Part shown: positions 1-13,500 of the stretch, piece by piece
How the letters are laid out: each line of letters opens with the position of its first letter
How positions within the stretch are numbered: position 1 is the first letter of the stretch
Notes under the pieces: generated by a model
Databases searched by the model: none
The model's input: only the letters and a program-made list of their open reading frames with translations
What the model was told of the DNA's origin: nothing
Source of the DNA: Apodemus sylvaticus
Lineage: Eukaryota > Chordata > Mammalia > Rodentia > Muridae
Assembly (NCBI RefSeq): GCF_947179515.1
Contig: NC_067472.1
Coordinates: 168,207,275-168,271,274 of the forward strand
Length of the DNA stretch: 64,000 bases
Reading direction: 5' to 3'
Translations under genes and position numbers: made by a program

Positions 1-2482
<2,482 letters not shown>

Positions 2483-3098
2483 TAAGTACTTACGTCATTC
2501 ATTCATCAAATGCTTGTTTACAGTCATGGTGCCCACTTCCCAAGGCATCTTGTAAGTATTCAATAAAGCAGCATATGTCAAGCCTTTAGAATAGAGACTG
2601 GCGTTAAAGTGTAGTCTATAACATACACAACTAGTTATTATTGTTGTTATTATTAATTTGGCAACGTATTAGATGTCAGATGCAGTTCTGTGCACAAGGG
2701 ATGTAAAAATCAAATAAAAAGTATTGTATTCATAAAGTGTGTATTTTGGGGACATATACAGATGGTAAACAAGTAAACATAGCGTGTCAGATGATGGCGT
2801 GTGCCACGGGAGGGAAATAAAACTAGGAAAGGGTACAGGCATGCGCATGGGGCTGTTTTGGGAGGTGTGGTCAGAGAAGGCCTTGCTGAGGGAACATGGC
2901 AGTAGATACTTGATTTGAGTGGGGGACTTGGGGTAGCAGTGGATGTGTTGTGGGGACAAGATTTGGAACCAAAGGCATTTCTTTATCCAGTTAATATCCT
3001 TTGTGAGCTATTATTCCTGATCAGCTAGAGTGAAAACAAGGCTGACTTTGGCTTGGGTTGGTCAATCCCCTTTGTTTATGCCAGTGATACAGTGTTAG

Positions 3099-3353
<255 letters not shown>

Positions 3354-4127
3354 TAGGGGTATTTGGGCATTTTGAAGTCCATGCTCAAAGTGACCATTAG
3401 AAAAGTTGCTTTCGCTTTAAATGTATGTGAATTTAAATAATGTTAAAAGAAGATAGACAAATTTAAGGTTTCTCAAATAAGAAACACAGCTTTAAAACAA
3501 GGCAGAGAATCACAAGTTTGCTTTAATACACTTGTTTTTAGACCAAAAATAAAATGACTTGTATCTTATCAGTAAGGCAAAGAAGGACATTTTAGGATGG
3601 GGCTCAAGGCGTGAGAAGGGGCTTGGCACTGCTGGGAACAGCTGAGGGTGGAGGAGGGGTGCAGAATAGACTAACTGGCTCTGAAGCTGTAATTGGGGGC
3701 TAGGGGCTCCTGAGACCTTTTGTGGAGTCCTTTGGGACAAAATTATTCATAAGTAAAAGACATGAAATGTATTTTTAATGTGACAGACAGGCTCACATGG
3801 CACATTGAGTCTGAACTTTATGTGACCGCCATGTGGCGAGTGAGGTAGTTTAAAGAGTATCCATATTTCTTTGAAAAGCAGATTCAAATGCCCAGGCCTT
3901 TTCTAGCTACATAACTGTGTAAGCCGAGCTTTCTTCATACACTCCAACCTAAACAACATATTGCAAAAGATTAAATACAGAAACAGATATGGTAATCCAT
4001 CTGCCATCTCATCAGACATTAAATAATGTCTAGCCAGACATGGACAAGATGTGAACAGTGTTGGCTTAGCTGATTCAGTCACTCCACACTGTGAATCCAT
4101 AGGATGATAATTGTAAAAAATTAAAAC

Positions 4128-4280
4128 CAGGGCCAGCCGAGACAGCTCGGTGGCACCATAGTGAGCCGGGTTCCACCCCATAGCTGAAGGAAAGGACCTG
4201 CCCCACAATGTGTCCTCTGGCCTCTGCAGGCGTGTGCACACAGACAAATAGATGCAAAAGAAATTAGATTAAAGTTAAAA
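4128..4280 (+). mobile_element. Degraded B2/B3-type SINE
   Basis: The sequence 'agccgagacagctcggtgg' followed by 'gggttccacccc' resembles the tRNA-derived A/B-box head of B2/B3 elements. It continues as 'gtcctctggcctctgcagg' and ends in an A-rich stretch. It lies in the intron between the HELLGH exon and the Glu317 exon. Confidence 0.6.
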
Positions 4281-4284
4281 AGAT

Positions 4285-4495
4285 GACAGTGGAAAGATGG
4301 CTCTATAGTTGGGAACATTTTTCCTGCTCTCCTAGAAGACTTGGGTTCTGTTTCCAGCACCCAGACAGCTCACAACCTCTGTAACTCCAGTCCCAGGGAA
4401 TCCAATGCCCTCTCTGGCATTTGTGAATGCCCACATATATACACACACACATAAATAAGGACAATGAAAAACAAATTAAAAAGATGAATAACACA
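4285..4495 (+). mobile_element. B2/B3-type SINE, second in tandem
   Basis: The head 'gtggaaagatggctctatag', body 'gcacccagacagctcacaac' and 'ctgtaactccagtcccag', and a CA-rich tail (4441-4452) followed by an A-rich end identify a rodent tRNA-derived SINE. It sits directly after another copy in the same orientation. Confidence 0.7.
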
Positions 4496-4891
4496 ATTAT
4501 AAAACAATGCCACTCCTCTGTTATTGTTTTATAAAATGTACTTTCATAAGTGATACTTATGTTACATACTATGGATGTACTGTATTCAAAGTTGATTTCT
4601 AAGCACCCATTTCCTTCTTGAACTTTAATATGATCAGTATAGCTAGGGTTACATATAGACAGAGAGAGGTTGTTGAACTCCTTGGTAATTTTTTAACTAT
4701 ATGTGAGAGTCTTTACATCAAGTTTACAAAGTCGTGGTGTACAACAGGGCCAGATTGTAAAAGGACTTGGGATCTAGGCTGGAAGTGTTGGGCTTGGTTC
4801 TGGGTGTACTTTGGGCCAGTGACTAAGAACTGGAATTTGCTTCAGGTTGAGATGCTCAGGGTGTGAACATGATGTTGACCTCGTTTTGCAG

Positions 4892-4987
4892 TGCTACTTC
4901 TTCACTGTGGAGTTTGGGCTGTGCAAACAAGATGGTCAGCTGAGAGTCTTTGGTGCCGGCTTGCTTTCTTCCATCAGTGAACTCAAA
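4892..4987 (+). CDS. Tph1: Tph1 coding exon with Fe ligand Glu317
   Basis: This is a 96-bp, 32-codon exon in phase 0 on both sides, with acceptor 'cgttttgcag|TGC' and donor 'AAA|gtaaga'. It encodes [20 protein letters not shown]...SSISELK. The Glu of TVEFGL is the third Fe(II) ligand (Glu317, human numbering), which with His272 and His277 forms the 2-His-1-carboxylate facial triad. The downstream '[11 protein letters not shown]' block contributes Ser336 near the substrate site. Skipping it would keep the frame but remove the metal ligand. Confidence 0.97.
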
Positions 4988-5632
4988 GTAAGACTCATCA
5001 GGCTTCACACATAACTGTATCCACCAATAGGACCAACATGGCTGGAGGCAGAGCTTGCTTCTGGGCGAGCGCTTACTATGGGAAATATTTTAAGGTGGCT
5101 GCAAACATAATTTGAGAACTTTTTTCCTCTACTCTCTCAAATTTCTAGAGAAAATAGAAAGTGTTTTTAAAGCTTTATGCAAATTTCTGGGAAACAAGCA
5201 GTAAGTTCTGTATGAAGTAGGGAGGTGATAGATATTCACTTAAGAAAGTGACTTGCTCTCCAGGGAGCAAGATTAAAGACGCTGTCCAAGGTACTGTCTT
5301 GTGCAGCAATAGGCTGCTCTCCAGTGGTGGGTATAAGTGTAGCGGAAAGGTGACTAGCAGAGGTAAACAGTAGTTGCCACAATGCATAAGTAAATAACTG
5401 AATAAATAAAGATGCCTGGGTGCCGCCTATGTGATAAATAGAGTTAAAATAAAGCCATGGAGATGGTCTTGGGTCATTTGTGGGAGACAGCAAGCTTGTT
5501 TTGTTGGGCTAGACTGGATGATGTAGAGCCGTAGGAGGCCAGTCTGAGGGCACAGTCAGGGCCCTTGCATAGCTCAGATCAGAGCTGTCAGCAGCTGCAG
5601 TCTTGTGTTCTGTGAAGACAGGCAGGATTTGA

Positions 5633-5788
<156 letters not shown>

Positions 5789-6844
5789 TAAAACCTATGT
5801 CGCTCAAGCTTCTTCCATTTGCTGCGAAAGTAATGTCCAAAGATACAATAATCACAGGTCTGCGTGAGTAGGTAATTAGGAGCCTGCCAGGAGCTTTCTA
5901 TCTGGGTTATGTTTGTCTTTTTTAGAGTAGGTTGAATAGCAGAGATCTCATAGTCGCTATGGGAATGGGGTACATTGAGAGATTGGATTCTCCCCATTTC
6001 TTTCCATCAGATTTTATAGCTCAGTAGGAAAAAAAAAGAAATTAGACAAGCTACTGTAATATGAAAACTAGCAAGAATGGAGAGAGAGGAAACACTGTCT
6101 TGTCTCCTTTGGTCTCCTCTCCAGCTGGAGAATCACAGAAATCTTAGAGGCAAGTGAGGCAGATGGAAAGACTAGCTAGAATTTAGATGTGTTAAGTTTT
6201 AGGCTGAAATGACATGGAAAAGACGAAGAGAGAGAGAGAGGCGTGGGGCTATTTCAGTGCATCCAGAGCTCCTGACTCATCAGCTGAGCACATAGTCAAG
6301 AGGGAAGACTTGGAGCACAGACACTTTTTTAGGAGATTCTTGCAAACTCCAGGTGAAAGTAAAGCCTGGACTAAGATAGAGGCAGCAGGGAGGAAGTCAC
6401 TGGGGAAGCGGGATCCAGGAAACAGCATGTGATAAAGGCTGTCCTGAAGCCACACTATGAGGACAGGGGCAGACGGCAGGGGTGGAAGATGATGCTTATC
6501 TTCCAGGGGCCTGCTCTGCACAGAACCAAATAACAATAGCAGCTGGGTTTTCTCTAGCACAGATGGTGTCCTTGTGCAAAGCTGTGGTGGTCCCTGCTGG
6601 GGAGACCAGATGGATGGGAACCTGGATTCCGTCCCCAAGCATGTACACTGGCTCTTGGCTGTGCTGTTATCCTTAGGGGTTCTGAACATGATTGTTTTGT
6701 AGGGTGCCATATAAGAGGTTCGAATGTTGGCTTGATAAAGGAGGCGGATTTTAAACCTTGAGGAAGGGGAGAATTCAAGTCATTAGAGAGGACTCTAGAA
6801 ACATTCTAAACAGAACAATCACACAAGTACGGCAGGGTAGGACT

Positions 6845-6934
6845 TCCTCTCTCTCTCTCTCTCTCTCTGTCTCTGTCTCTGTCTCTGTCTGTCTGTCTGC
6901 CTGTCTGTCTGCCTGTCTCTCTTTCTCTCTCTTT
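6845..6934 (+). repeat. CT / GTCT microsatellite
   Basis: A (CT)n run passes into GTCTCT hexamers and then GTCT/GCCT tetramers. It is an ordinary compound microsatellite in the last Tph1 intron. The apparent 'SLSLSVSVSV' ORF across it is a repeat artefact. Confidence 0.95.
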
Positions 6935-7068
6935 GTTCAGTATTGCCATTATCCACTGACAGATAGAGCTACTGGACTTGATGCCTGTAGTGAAGCCAAG
7001 AGGTCAAGAGATGGGATGTAGATCACCTCCATGGCGCAAGACATGGGATTAACATCCAGTATGGGAGG

Positions 7069-7146
7069 ATGGAGAAGAAGGAAATGGAGAGGGAGAGAGA
7101 GGATGGTGGGGGAGGGGATGGTGGGGGAGGGGAGGGAGGGGAGATG
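7069..7146 (+). repeat. Purine-rich (GGGGA/GAGA) low-complexity tract
   Basis: About 75 nearly all-purine bases contain 'ggtgggggaggggatggtgg' type units. The tract lies 80 bp before the TG microsatellite in the final Tph1 intron and is G-rich enough to form structure in the transcript. Confidence 0.85.
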
Positions 7147-7223
7147 CACTTTATGCATGCTCGCCATTGCGGCTACAGTGAGAGAGGCTGTTGGGATCTC
7201 TGCTGTCATGACAGAGAAAGCAG

Positions 7224-7402
7224 GTGTGTGTGTGTGTGTGTGTGTGTGACTATGTGTGTGCATGTGACTATGTGTGTCTCTGTGTGTGTTTGTCTGTGTC
7301 TGTGTGTCTGTGTATTTGTGTGTGACTGTGTGTCTGTATGTGTGTCTGTTTGTCTGTGTGTGTGTCTTTGTGTGTGTGTCTGTGTGTCTGTGTCTCTATG
7401 TG
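7224..7402 (+). repeat. TG / TGTC compound microsatellite just upstream of the last Tph1 exon
   Basis: It begins as pure (TG)n at 7224-7248, then becomes interrupted TGTGTC and TGTATG units to 7402. It ends 80 bp before the acceptor of the terminal coding exon, on the transcribed sense strand, so the pre-mRNA carries a UG-rich tract there. UG repeats are binding sites for TDP-43 and CELF-type proteins. Any effect on splicing here is inference. Confidence 0.95.
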
Positions 7403-7482
7403 ACCAGGTCTTCTGTCCTTTATTTAGCTTTGTCACCCATTGTCACAGAAATTAACACTCCCTTACTTGTTGTCTTAAATAG

Positions 7483-7657
7483 GGAATTTGCCAAGACCAT
7501 GAAGCGCCCGTTTGGAGTGAAGTACAATCCGTATACACAGAGCCTCCAGGTTCTGAGAGACGCCAAGAGCATAACTAGCGCCATGAATGAGTTGCGGGAT
7601 GACCTCGACGTCGTCAGCGATGCCCTTGCTAGGGTCAGTAGGTGGCCCAGTGTGTGA
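7483..7657 (+). CDS. Tph1: Tph1 terminal coding exon, C-terminal tetramerisation helix and stop
   Basis: The coding part of the last exon runs from acceptor 'tgtcttaaatag|GG' (a purine-interrupted, weak pyrimidine tract) to a TGA at 7655-7657. It encodes (R)[20 protein letters not shown]...SALARV-type heptads ending [12 protein letters not shown]. This is the linker and C-terminal leucine-zipper-like helix through which TPH tetramerises. The length of 57 codons after the split Arg gives residue 444 in human numbering, so the C-terminus is full length. Several residues (for example [18 protein letters not shown]) differ from mouse as recalled. Confidence 0.97.
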
Positions 7658-7945
7658 TGGTTTCCAGTGCAAATCTAGAAGCCTTTGAACATCAGTCCAG
7701 AGCCAGGGCCAGTTCTTGCTTCCCCCGAAAGCCTGCTTTGGGAGGGCCAGCGTCTCCCAGCTTAGCAATGTCTCTCGCCTCTCATTGTATCCAGACACTC
7801 ACTGTCTCTGAAATGCACACCTGGATGCTCTGCACCTCTCATCTTCTATTTCCATTTTGTCATTTTGGCTCCTGCTTAGGGGAATATAATTCACATGCCA
7901 CGTGATTCACAGGATGCACACGGGGAGTTTAAAATATTTCATTTC

Positions 7946-7951
7946 ATTAAA
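7946..7951 (+). terminator. Tph1: Candidate proximal poly(A) signal ATTAAA
   Basis: The hexamer ATTAAA lies 289 bp after the Tph1 stop. It is the commonest variant of AATAAA. The downstream sequence is pyrimidine-rich ('cccttcccttttttccctcc') rather than classically GU-rich. Use of this site is inferred from position only. Confidence 0.35.
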
Positions 7952-8790
7952 ATATAATTGAATCATTCTTCCCCTTCCCTTTTTTCCCTCCAACCCCTCC
8001 CTCTCAAATTCATGGCCTTTCTGCTGAATGTCCATTTTTGATGGGCAAGTTGTCTGACATGGGTCAGAGCTGGACTCATCGTGATGCCATTTTCCCAGTC
8101 GGCCATTAGTGGGCGGTCACTCAGGACGCCATGATGAGTGTATCTGTATCTGTTACCTATCAGTGACGTCGTGACAGCCCAGGCATAATCACACAGTAGA
8201 CTTCAAGGAGACTTGCTGAAGCAGAAGCACAGATGGCTTTGCTCTAGAGCACGGCTAGTAAAGAGCAAGCCGGCTTCAAGTGTGGTGTCAGACAGGGACA
8301 TAGAAATCACCAAGGCTCAGCCAGGCATGAGGACGCCTACGATTCCAGTGCTCCCTGGCACTTTGTTTCAAGGTGCCCCACTAGGACATATTGAGAAGGG
8401 GTGTGGGGGGCGGCAGAGGGTAGGAAGTGGGGATGGGAATGGAGAAGGGCCAAGGAGAGTGGTTTGCATCTGAGACTGTAATTATGTGAGGGCTGTAAGG
8501 ATTGGAGCACGTGTGGTGTCAGTGATGTAGCAGTGGCATAAGCAGTTGTACGAGCTTTTCATTATTGTAACAAAGTGTCAGGAACAATCAGCTTAAAAAG
8601 AGGAAAGGTTTATCTTGAATGCTTTGGTCCATTAGAAGTTGTTCCCGCGGTTTAAGCCAGTGGTGAAACAACATGATAAGAGAATGTGGCAGAGCAAACT
8701 CCATAAAGCTATAAATTTCCTAAAAAATGGAAAGAGAAAGAGTGAAGGATTTAGAGAAGGAAGAAGGGAGAGAGGGAAAGAGAGGGGGAG

Positions 8791-8793
<3 letters not shown>

Positions 8794-8827
<34 letters not shown>
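8794..8827 (+). repeat. (CA)n microsatellite after a purine tract
   Basis: A pure CA run of about 17 units is preceded by about 45 bases of GA-rich sequence (8747-8793). It falls inside the probable long Tph1 3'UTR. Confidence 0.95.
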
Positions 8828-8829
<2 letters not shown>

Positions 8830-8887
8830 GGTGAGAGAGAGTTAGAGACAGAAAGATCCTGCAGTTCAGCTTAAGAGTTCAGTATCA

Positions 8888-9102
8888 GGGTAAGAGAGAG
8901 GGCTCAGCAGTTAAGAGTACAAGTTGCACTTCCAGAAGACCCTGGTTTGATTCCCAGCACCCACACTGTGGCTTACAACCATCTGTAACTTCAGTTCCAG
9001 AGGATCCAATCTTTTCTGGTGTCTATAGATAGGCGGTAGACATGCAAGTGGTGCACAGATACACATGCAGCAAAATATCCATACACATATGATAAAAATG
9101 AA
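8888..9102 (+). mobile_element. B3/B2-type SINE
   Basis: The head 'agagagggctcagcagttaa', body 'gattcccagcacccacac' and 'ccatctgtaacttcagttcc', and an A-rich end near 9100 are typical of rodent tRNA-derived SINEs. It lies in the probable long 3'UTR of Tph1. Confidence 0.85.
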
Positions 9103-9233
9103 AAGACCCCACCTCTGTTCTTCACATTAATAGTAAAATTATATACCATTGGACAGGCTTCATTTCAAGCCCACTGATATATTTTTACACTAGATTTTTA
9201 AAAACATCTTTTAAGAAATCAGAGGAAACTATT

Positions 9234-9254
9234 GAAAGTTGTTTCACAACTTTC
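9234..9254 (+). other. Perfect 9-bp stem-loop in probable Tph1 3'UTR
   Basis: GAAAGTTGT at 9234-9242 and ACAACTTTC at 9246-9254 are exact reverse complements separated by TTC. In RNA this could fold as 8 bp with a 5-base loop. It lies in non-repetitive AT-rich sequence between the SINE and the distal poly(A) signal. Confidence 0.6.
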
Positions 9255-10095
9255 CACAAGGAAGCAGATCGAGGGAGTGTAATTCAGCTATCTCAGATCT
9301 TTAGAAACATACCCACTTTAACAGCTATTGATGCGTACATCAGCAAGCAGATAGGTTAGTTCTGAAATCACTTCAAGTACGGACCAGCTAGTTTACAGCC
9401 TTCGTGATTAACGGGCAAAGCGCTATAAAGAAATGCTACTAAGAGCAAACCGTGAGTGCCGTCTGTTGTTTCTGGTTATTTTCATGAGACTCTGGTGATG
9501 CTGAAGAATCACTTATTGACTTTTAAAATGGTTGTGCCCTGACTAAAGCACTTTAAAATAAACAGTGAAGCCACAGACTTACCAGCTGTTACTTCAAGAT
9601 AGAAATAATAAGTGACTGACTTCTTTGTCTCTGCGCTGGTTCTGTGATATTTGGCAAGTCAGGGCTCCAAGAGCCTCAGAATTTTCAAAACCACCCAGAT
9701 TCTTTTAATAATTATTCAGACACCAGGACAGACTCAAACCAAAAGCACGGCTTGTGATTCTTTCCCAGAGAGCCATTCTTCGACAGCATGTTTGACTTTT
9801 TGAAGAAAACACAAATGCTAATCGTCAGAGTGCCTTAATCTCATGCTTTGGCATTTGGAATTACATAAGTAGCAAGATACAGCAAAATGCACAGAATTAT
9901 TGCTCATTTTTAAGTTGGCTCCAAAACCAGAGAAAGAATAGAAAAAAAAAAAAGCCAGGACTTTTCAAAAGCACTAAATAACAGAGACCGCATGTTAATT
10001 TCCAGGATAAAGACAACTGTGGTCTGTTTCACTCTTGTCTTCATGTTACTCTGTCATATACACTTATAATGTAAAAGTTTGTTGTTCTGCTGGGT

Positions 10096-10101
10096 AATAA
10101 A
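10096..10101 (+). terminator. Tph1: Candidate distal poly(A) signal AATAAA
   Basis: A canonical AATAAA is followed within 30 bases by 'gtgttttttcttaaag', a GU/U-rich downstream element. A SINE fragment and the intergenic gap follow. It is the most likely end of the long Tph1 transcript. Confidence 0.5.
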
Positions 10102-10137
10102 CTCAAAGTTCATGATCTCAAGAAGTGTTTTTTCTTA

Positions 10138-10245
10138 AAGCACATTTAAAACTTTTATTTTATGTGTGGGCCCCAGGAATCAAACTCCAGTTGTCAGGCT
10201 TGGCCACAAGCCCCTTTATCTGCTGAGCCATTTTTTGCCCCCCCC
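10138..10245 (-). mobile_element. B3-type SINE fragment, reverse
   Basis: The reverse-complement signature 'ccaggaatcaaactccagtt' followed by 'tctgctgagccatttt' is the head of a rodent B3/B2-type SINE in minus orientation. It is short and truncated. Confidence 0.6.
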
Positions 10246-10645
10246 AAAAGTTTTTTCAGTCTAACACACATTATAAATGGATTCAATTTTATGTTCATAA
10301 TGTTATTAGTTTAGAGATCCTAGCAGTGGTGATGGTTGGTACAAAGAATCAGCCTCAGGGGAGGACAAAGTTTTAAAATGTCACAACGGAACCCATTACT
10401 TTGTATACCACTTTAAAACATTTTTAAAAAAAGAAAACACAAAATATAAAATAAAAACCATATGCCACTCCACTTCTTTAAAGTGTGTAGTTATGAACAC
10501 CAAAAAGCTGAGCATACCTGGTCACCGTTATTACTTCTTGGGAAGGTTTCCCTCTCATGTTCTGCATCTGACCATGAGCTACATCTCCTGTGCTGAGTTA
10601 CTGGAGAAAATCATGTCACGAGAAGGCTCTGTAAAAAGCAGATTC

Positions 10646-10790
10646 ATGGGGCTGAAGAGACAGCTCATCAGTTGAGTGTGCTCACTTCTGCAGAGGGCTT
10701 GAGTTTGATTCATGGTATCCACATCTGGGGGACAACATCTGCCTGTCACTCCAGCTCCAAGGGGAGGCCTTCTTCTGAATTCCAATATCT
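10646..10790 (+). mobile_element. B2/B3-type SINE fragment
   Basis: The head 'atggggctgaagagacagct' and 'tgagtttgattcatggtatc' match the tRNA-like promoter half of B2/B3. The 3' half is degraded and lacks a clear tail. Confidence 0.6.
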
Positions 10791-11309
10791 TAATTTCTAC
10801 ATGAAAAAGAAACATTAGTGATGCCCGTTTTAACTAGGATTTCCCCACAGCTTCTAGATGATTCTCTCTTCCTCCAGAGGGAATGACTGCTGTGTCTAGC
10901 AGGCAACGTGTTTATCGTGGCATGGGAAGATCTTCTTGGTCCAACTGGGGGTGGAGCCAATGAGAAGCTGAGCTTCAGATTGGTGAGGCTGGCCTGCTTC
11001 CAGTTCGCCTCTGCTCTCAGTGTGAGAGCCCTTTAGGGACCCCGCCTAAGTGGACATTGTGGGACTTGGCTTCTGCATCTGTCCCTAACTCACTCTCTCC
11101 AGCACTGTAAAATCAACACTCACAGTCTCATCTGCTGCTCACAACCCAGATTCTTAGCCTCTGGCTAACGATTCTTGCTGGCTAACGAGCAAAGTGCTTC
11201 AAGGGAAAGAAGAGTGCCTGGTATAATTTCCTGTCTTCTTGTCACAGCCCCTTGAGTTCCTATTGCTTTGAAAGCTCTCCAATGACTTGAAATATGTTAA
11301 AAAAAAATC

Positions 11310-12215
11310 TCTTCTGAGAGCTGGCCCTGACCCTCACTGGCTGCAGCGCTCAGGACAATGGGCCCAGCGCCCCACCTAGGCAGCACAGTAGGGCCAGCCC
11401 TGGTGGCAGGGGTGTGGATGAACTGTCACCGGGGGCATGAGCATGGAGAACATGGCCCTGACACTCATAGACTATGGGCATGGGGGTAATGCCCTTCACG
11501 TCCTTGCCTCTTGCCACCCGTATCAGTTGGGAGAGCTGGCCTTGGGGTCATGAGAACTGGAGAGCTGCCTCTGCCCCTCATGAGCTATAGTACTCAGGAG
11601 AGTAGGCCCTGCACCTCCACTGGGTGGCACGGTAGAGCTGGCATGGGTGTGGGTGAGCTGGTCCTGAGAGCATGAGATCTGGGGAGCTGACCTTTACCCC
11701 TTGCCCACTGCAGCATTGTGTGAGCTAGTTGGGGCAGTGCTAGCTCGCCCCGGTGGTGTGGGTGAGGGAGAGCTGGCACACTGATCAACTCACGCCATCA
11801 TCAACGTCATCTATGCACTCCTGGAGCACGTGAAAGGGCTGGTTTTACAGATCCAAAGCTGCAGGGTCTCCACGACACAGGGCAACAACAGGATATCTGA
11901 GGGGATCAGTTGAGGATCCAGTACTGATAGTGTCGCAGAAACCAGAGGCCCCAAACCAGACCAATGACTCATTGCAATGAACATTTGCAAGTAAAGATGC
12001 ATGGACAAAAGGGTGGGCGGTGGGACACACTACAGCTTGCATGACGAGAATGTGTTCTATGCTTTTTTTATTTGTTGTTTTTGTGTTTTCTTTTCTTTTG
12101 GGGGAGGAGGTTGCAAGGGCAGAGGGAAGATGCAGAGGGATGGGGAGATGAGTGGGATTCAGATGCGTAATGTGAAACTCACGAGGAATCAATAAAAAGT
12201 TAAAATAAAAAATAT
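11310..12215 (+). mobile_element. GC-rich reiterated retroelement-like unit with poly(A)-like end
   Basis: From about 11317 the sequence repeats diverged blocks built on 'gagagctggcc', 'ggcatgagaactgg', 'ctgcagcactcagg' and 'ggtgggtgtgggtgagctgg', in monomers of very roughly 120 bp (compare 11341, 11581 and 11706). A unique part follows (about 11790-12190, with a T/G-rich block at 12065-12110). It ends in 'aatcaataaaaagttaaaat' and an A-rich tail at about 12190-12215. The layout (VNTR-like part, unique part, poly-A) suggests a retrotransposed composite repeat. It may be a known murine interspersed satellite, but I cannot name it securely. Minus-strand ORFs in it are not convincing genes. Confidence 0.5.
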
Positions 12216-13239
12216 AATTTCTGACAGCTGTTTTAGCTAAGAGAATTGGTCAGCGGCTTGGTAATCTTTCTGTCAAAAGCAGAGGCTGGCTTTGGATGCT
12301 GCATCTTGGTTCTGTCGACGCTGTGGCCTCCCGCAATGGTGCCATTAAGTGAGGATTAAGTGTTCAACACAGTCTATGGGGACATTTTCCATTCAAACCA
12401 CCCCACCTCCCAAATTCCAGTAAATAAAACTGGTTCTGTAAATGACTATTCTTTGCATCTTTGGTGAAACTTCAGGGAACCCACCCCCTTCTCATGTCAG
12501 TATTTTAAAGGTCCTTCCGTCCTGGGTTAGAGATGTAGTTCAGGGTTAGAATTCTCTCCTGTAGAATGCTGTCGATTCCCTGGGAAGAGGCACAATAGGA
12601 AGCTCTGTACGATGTGATGGACACCTCAGACTTCAAGAGCAGGGCCATCTTCCTCTTCTGGGACTGAGACTAGAGTTCATCAGTTTCTTTATTTCCTCAC
12701 ACACCTCTCCCACTCGCTGGAAGATGAGTGGGATTGCTTGGTCTCTCTGAGGACCTGAGGTGGCAGGTAGCAGGGAGCTGGAAGAAGCAGGAAAGTTTCC
12801 CACTCGACTGCGTGTTGTGAGTTAGCACCAGTCCTTTCTGCTCTTGTTCAGGGTTGGATCAGTTCACGCTCTTTTGGGTGGTTTACAAGGCCTCGGCATC
12901 CCTTGATAACGGTGTCTTCCTCTGCCTGGGCTTTGGATTTCATCTCCATCAGTCTCTGGGAGTCTGGTGGCCAACTGTCCCACAGGTGTCATTTGATCCC
13001 TATAGGTTCTCTAACTCCCAACAGTGTCTAAGACTCTGCCAGTTTGCTTATTCTGACTTTGACAGGACTCCCTGTCTGACCTGCTCCGGCTCACTCTGAC
13101 CCGTCTGGTGGTTAGCTATCGTATTTCTCATCGTGAGAGAGCCTCCGGTCTGAGTGATTTCTTGGTGCTCCTCAGCATCTTTCCTTCGGCTTGAGATGGG
13201 CAGGATTCATATCGCATGGTCACACTGATGTAACAGTGA

Positions 13240-13500
13240 TCAAATAAATATCCCAGCAGGATCTCTTTCCGCCCCTCTCATCTTTTAGGTAGGAATCCAT
13301 CCACATCTAGATTACAAGTTCTGGTTTGGCTTCTCCTACCTTACTTTATTTTTATTATATTTAAATATTATTAAAATTATACAATATATTTTTTTATATT
13401 CTTCCCCCGCCCACAAATCCTCCCAGGTCCTTCCTCATGGTCTCTTTTAACACCTCCAACAAGAAAAATTGAAACCCAAAAAGACAAAACTCATTGTTTT
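13240..13500 (+). mobile_element. Possible L1 3'UTR remnant
   Basis: AT-rich sequence with 'cttcccccgcccacaaatcc', 'ggtctcttttaacacctcca' and 'aaaaattgaaacccaaaaag' resembles old rodent L1 3' ends. No ORF2 remains, and the assignment is by look only. Confidence 0.35.

Larger units (their letters stand above)
7658..10115 (+). other. Tph1: Probable Tph1 3'UTR (short and long forms)
   Basis: Non-coding sequence follows the stop codon. An ATTAAA at 7946-7951 would give a 3'UTR of about 0.3 kb. An AATAAA at 10096-10101 would give about 2.45 kb. Published work on rat pineal TPH described mRNAs of about 1.8 and 4 kb, which these two sites would explain (recalled, not checked). The stretch 9100-10100 is AT-rich, mostly free of recognisable repeats, and looks like UTR. 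A CA repeat and a B3-type SINE lie inside 8794-9102. No transcript data are available here. Confidence 0.6.

Noticed and set aside
6249..6710. 153-codon open frame on the minus strand in the last Tph1 intron
   Set aside because: No recognisable domain or motif, low-complexity-free but random-looking composition, no promoter or splice context, and it lies antisense in an intron. Most likely a chance ORF.
12854..13099. 81-codon + frame (VVYKASASLDNG...) as a small gene
   Set aside because: It lies next to L1-like 3' sequence, has no recognised motif, and is probably old repeat or chance.
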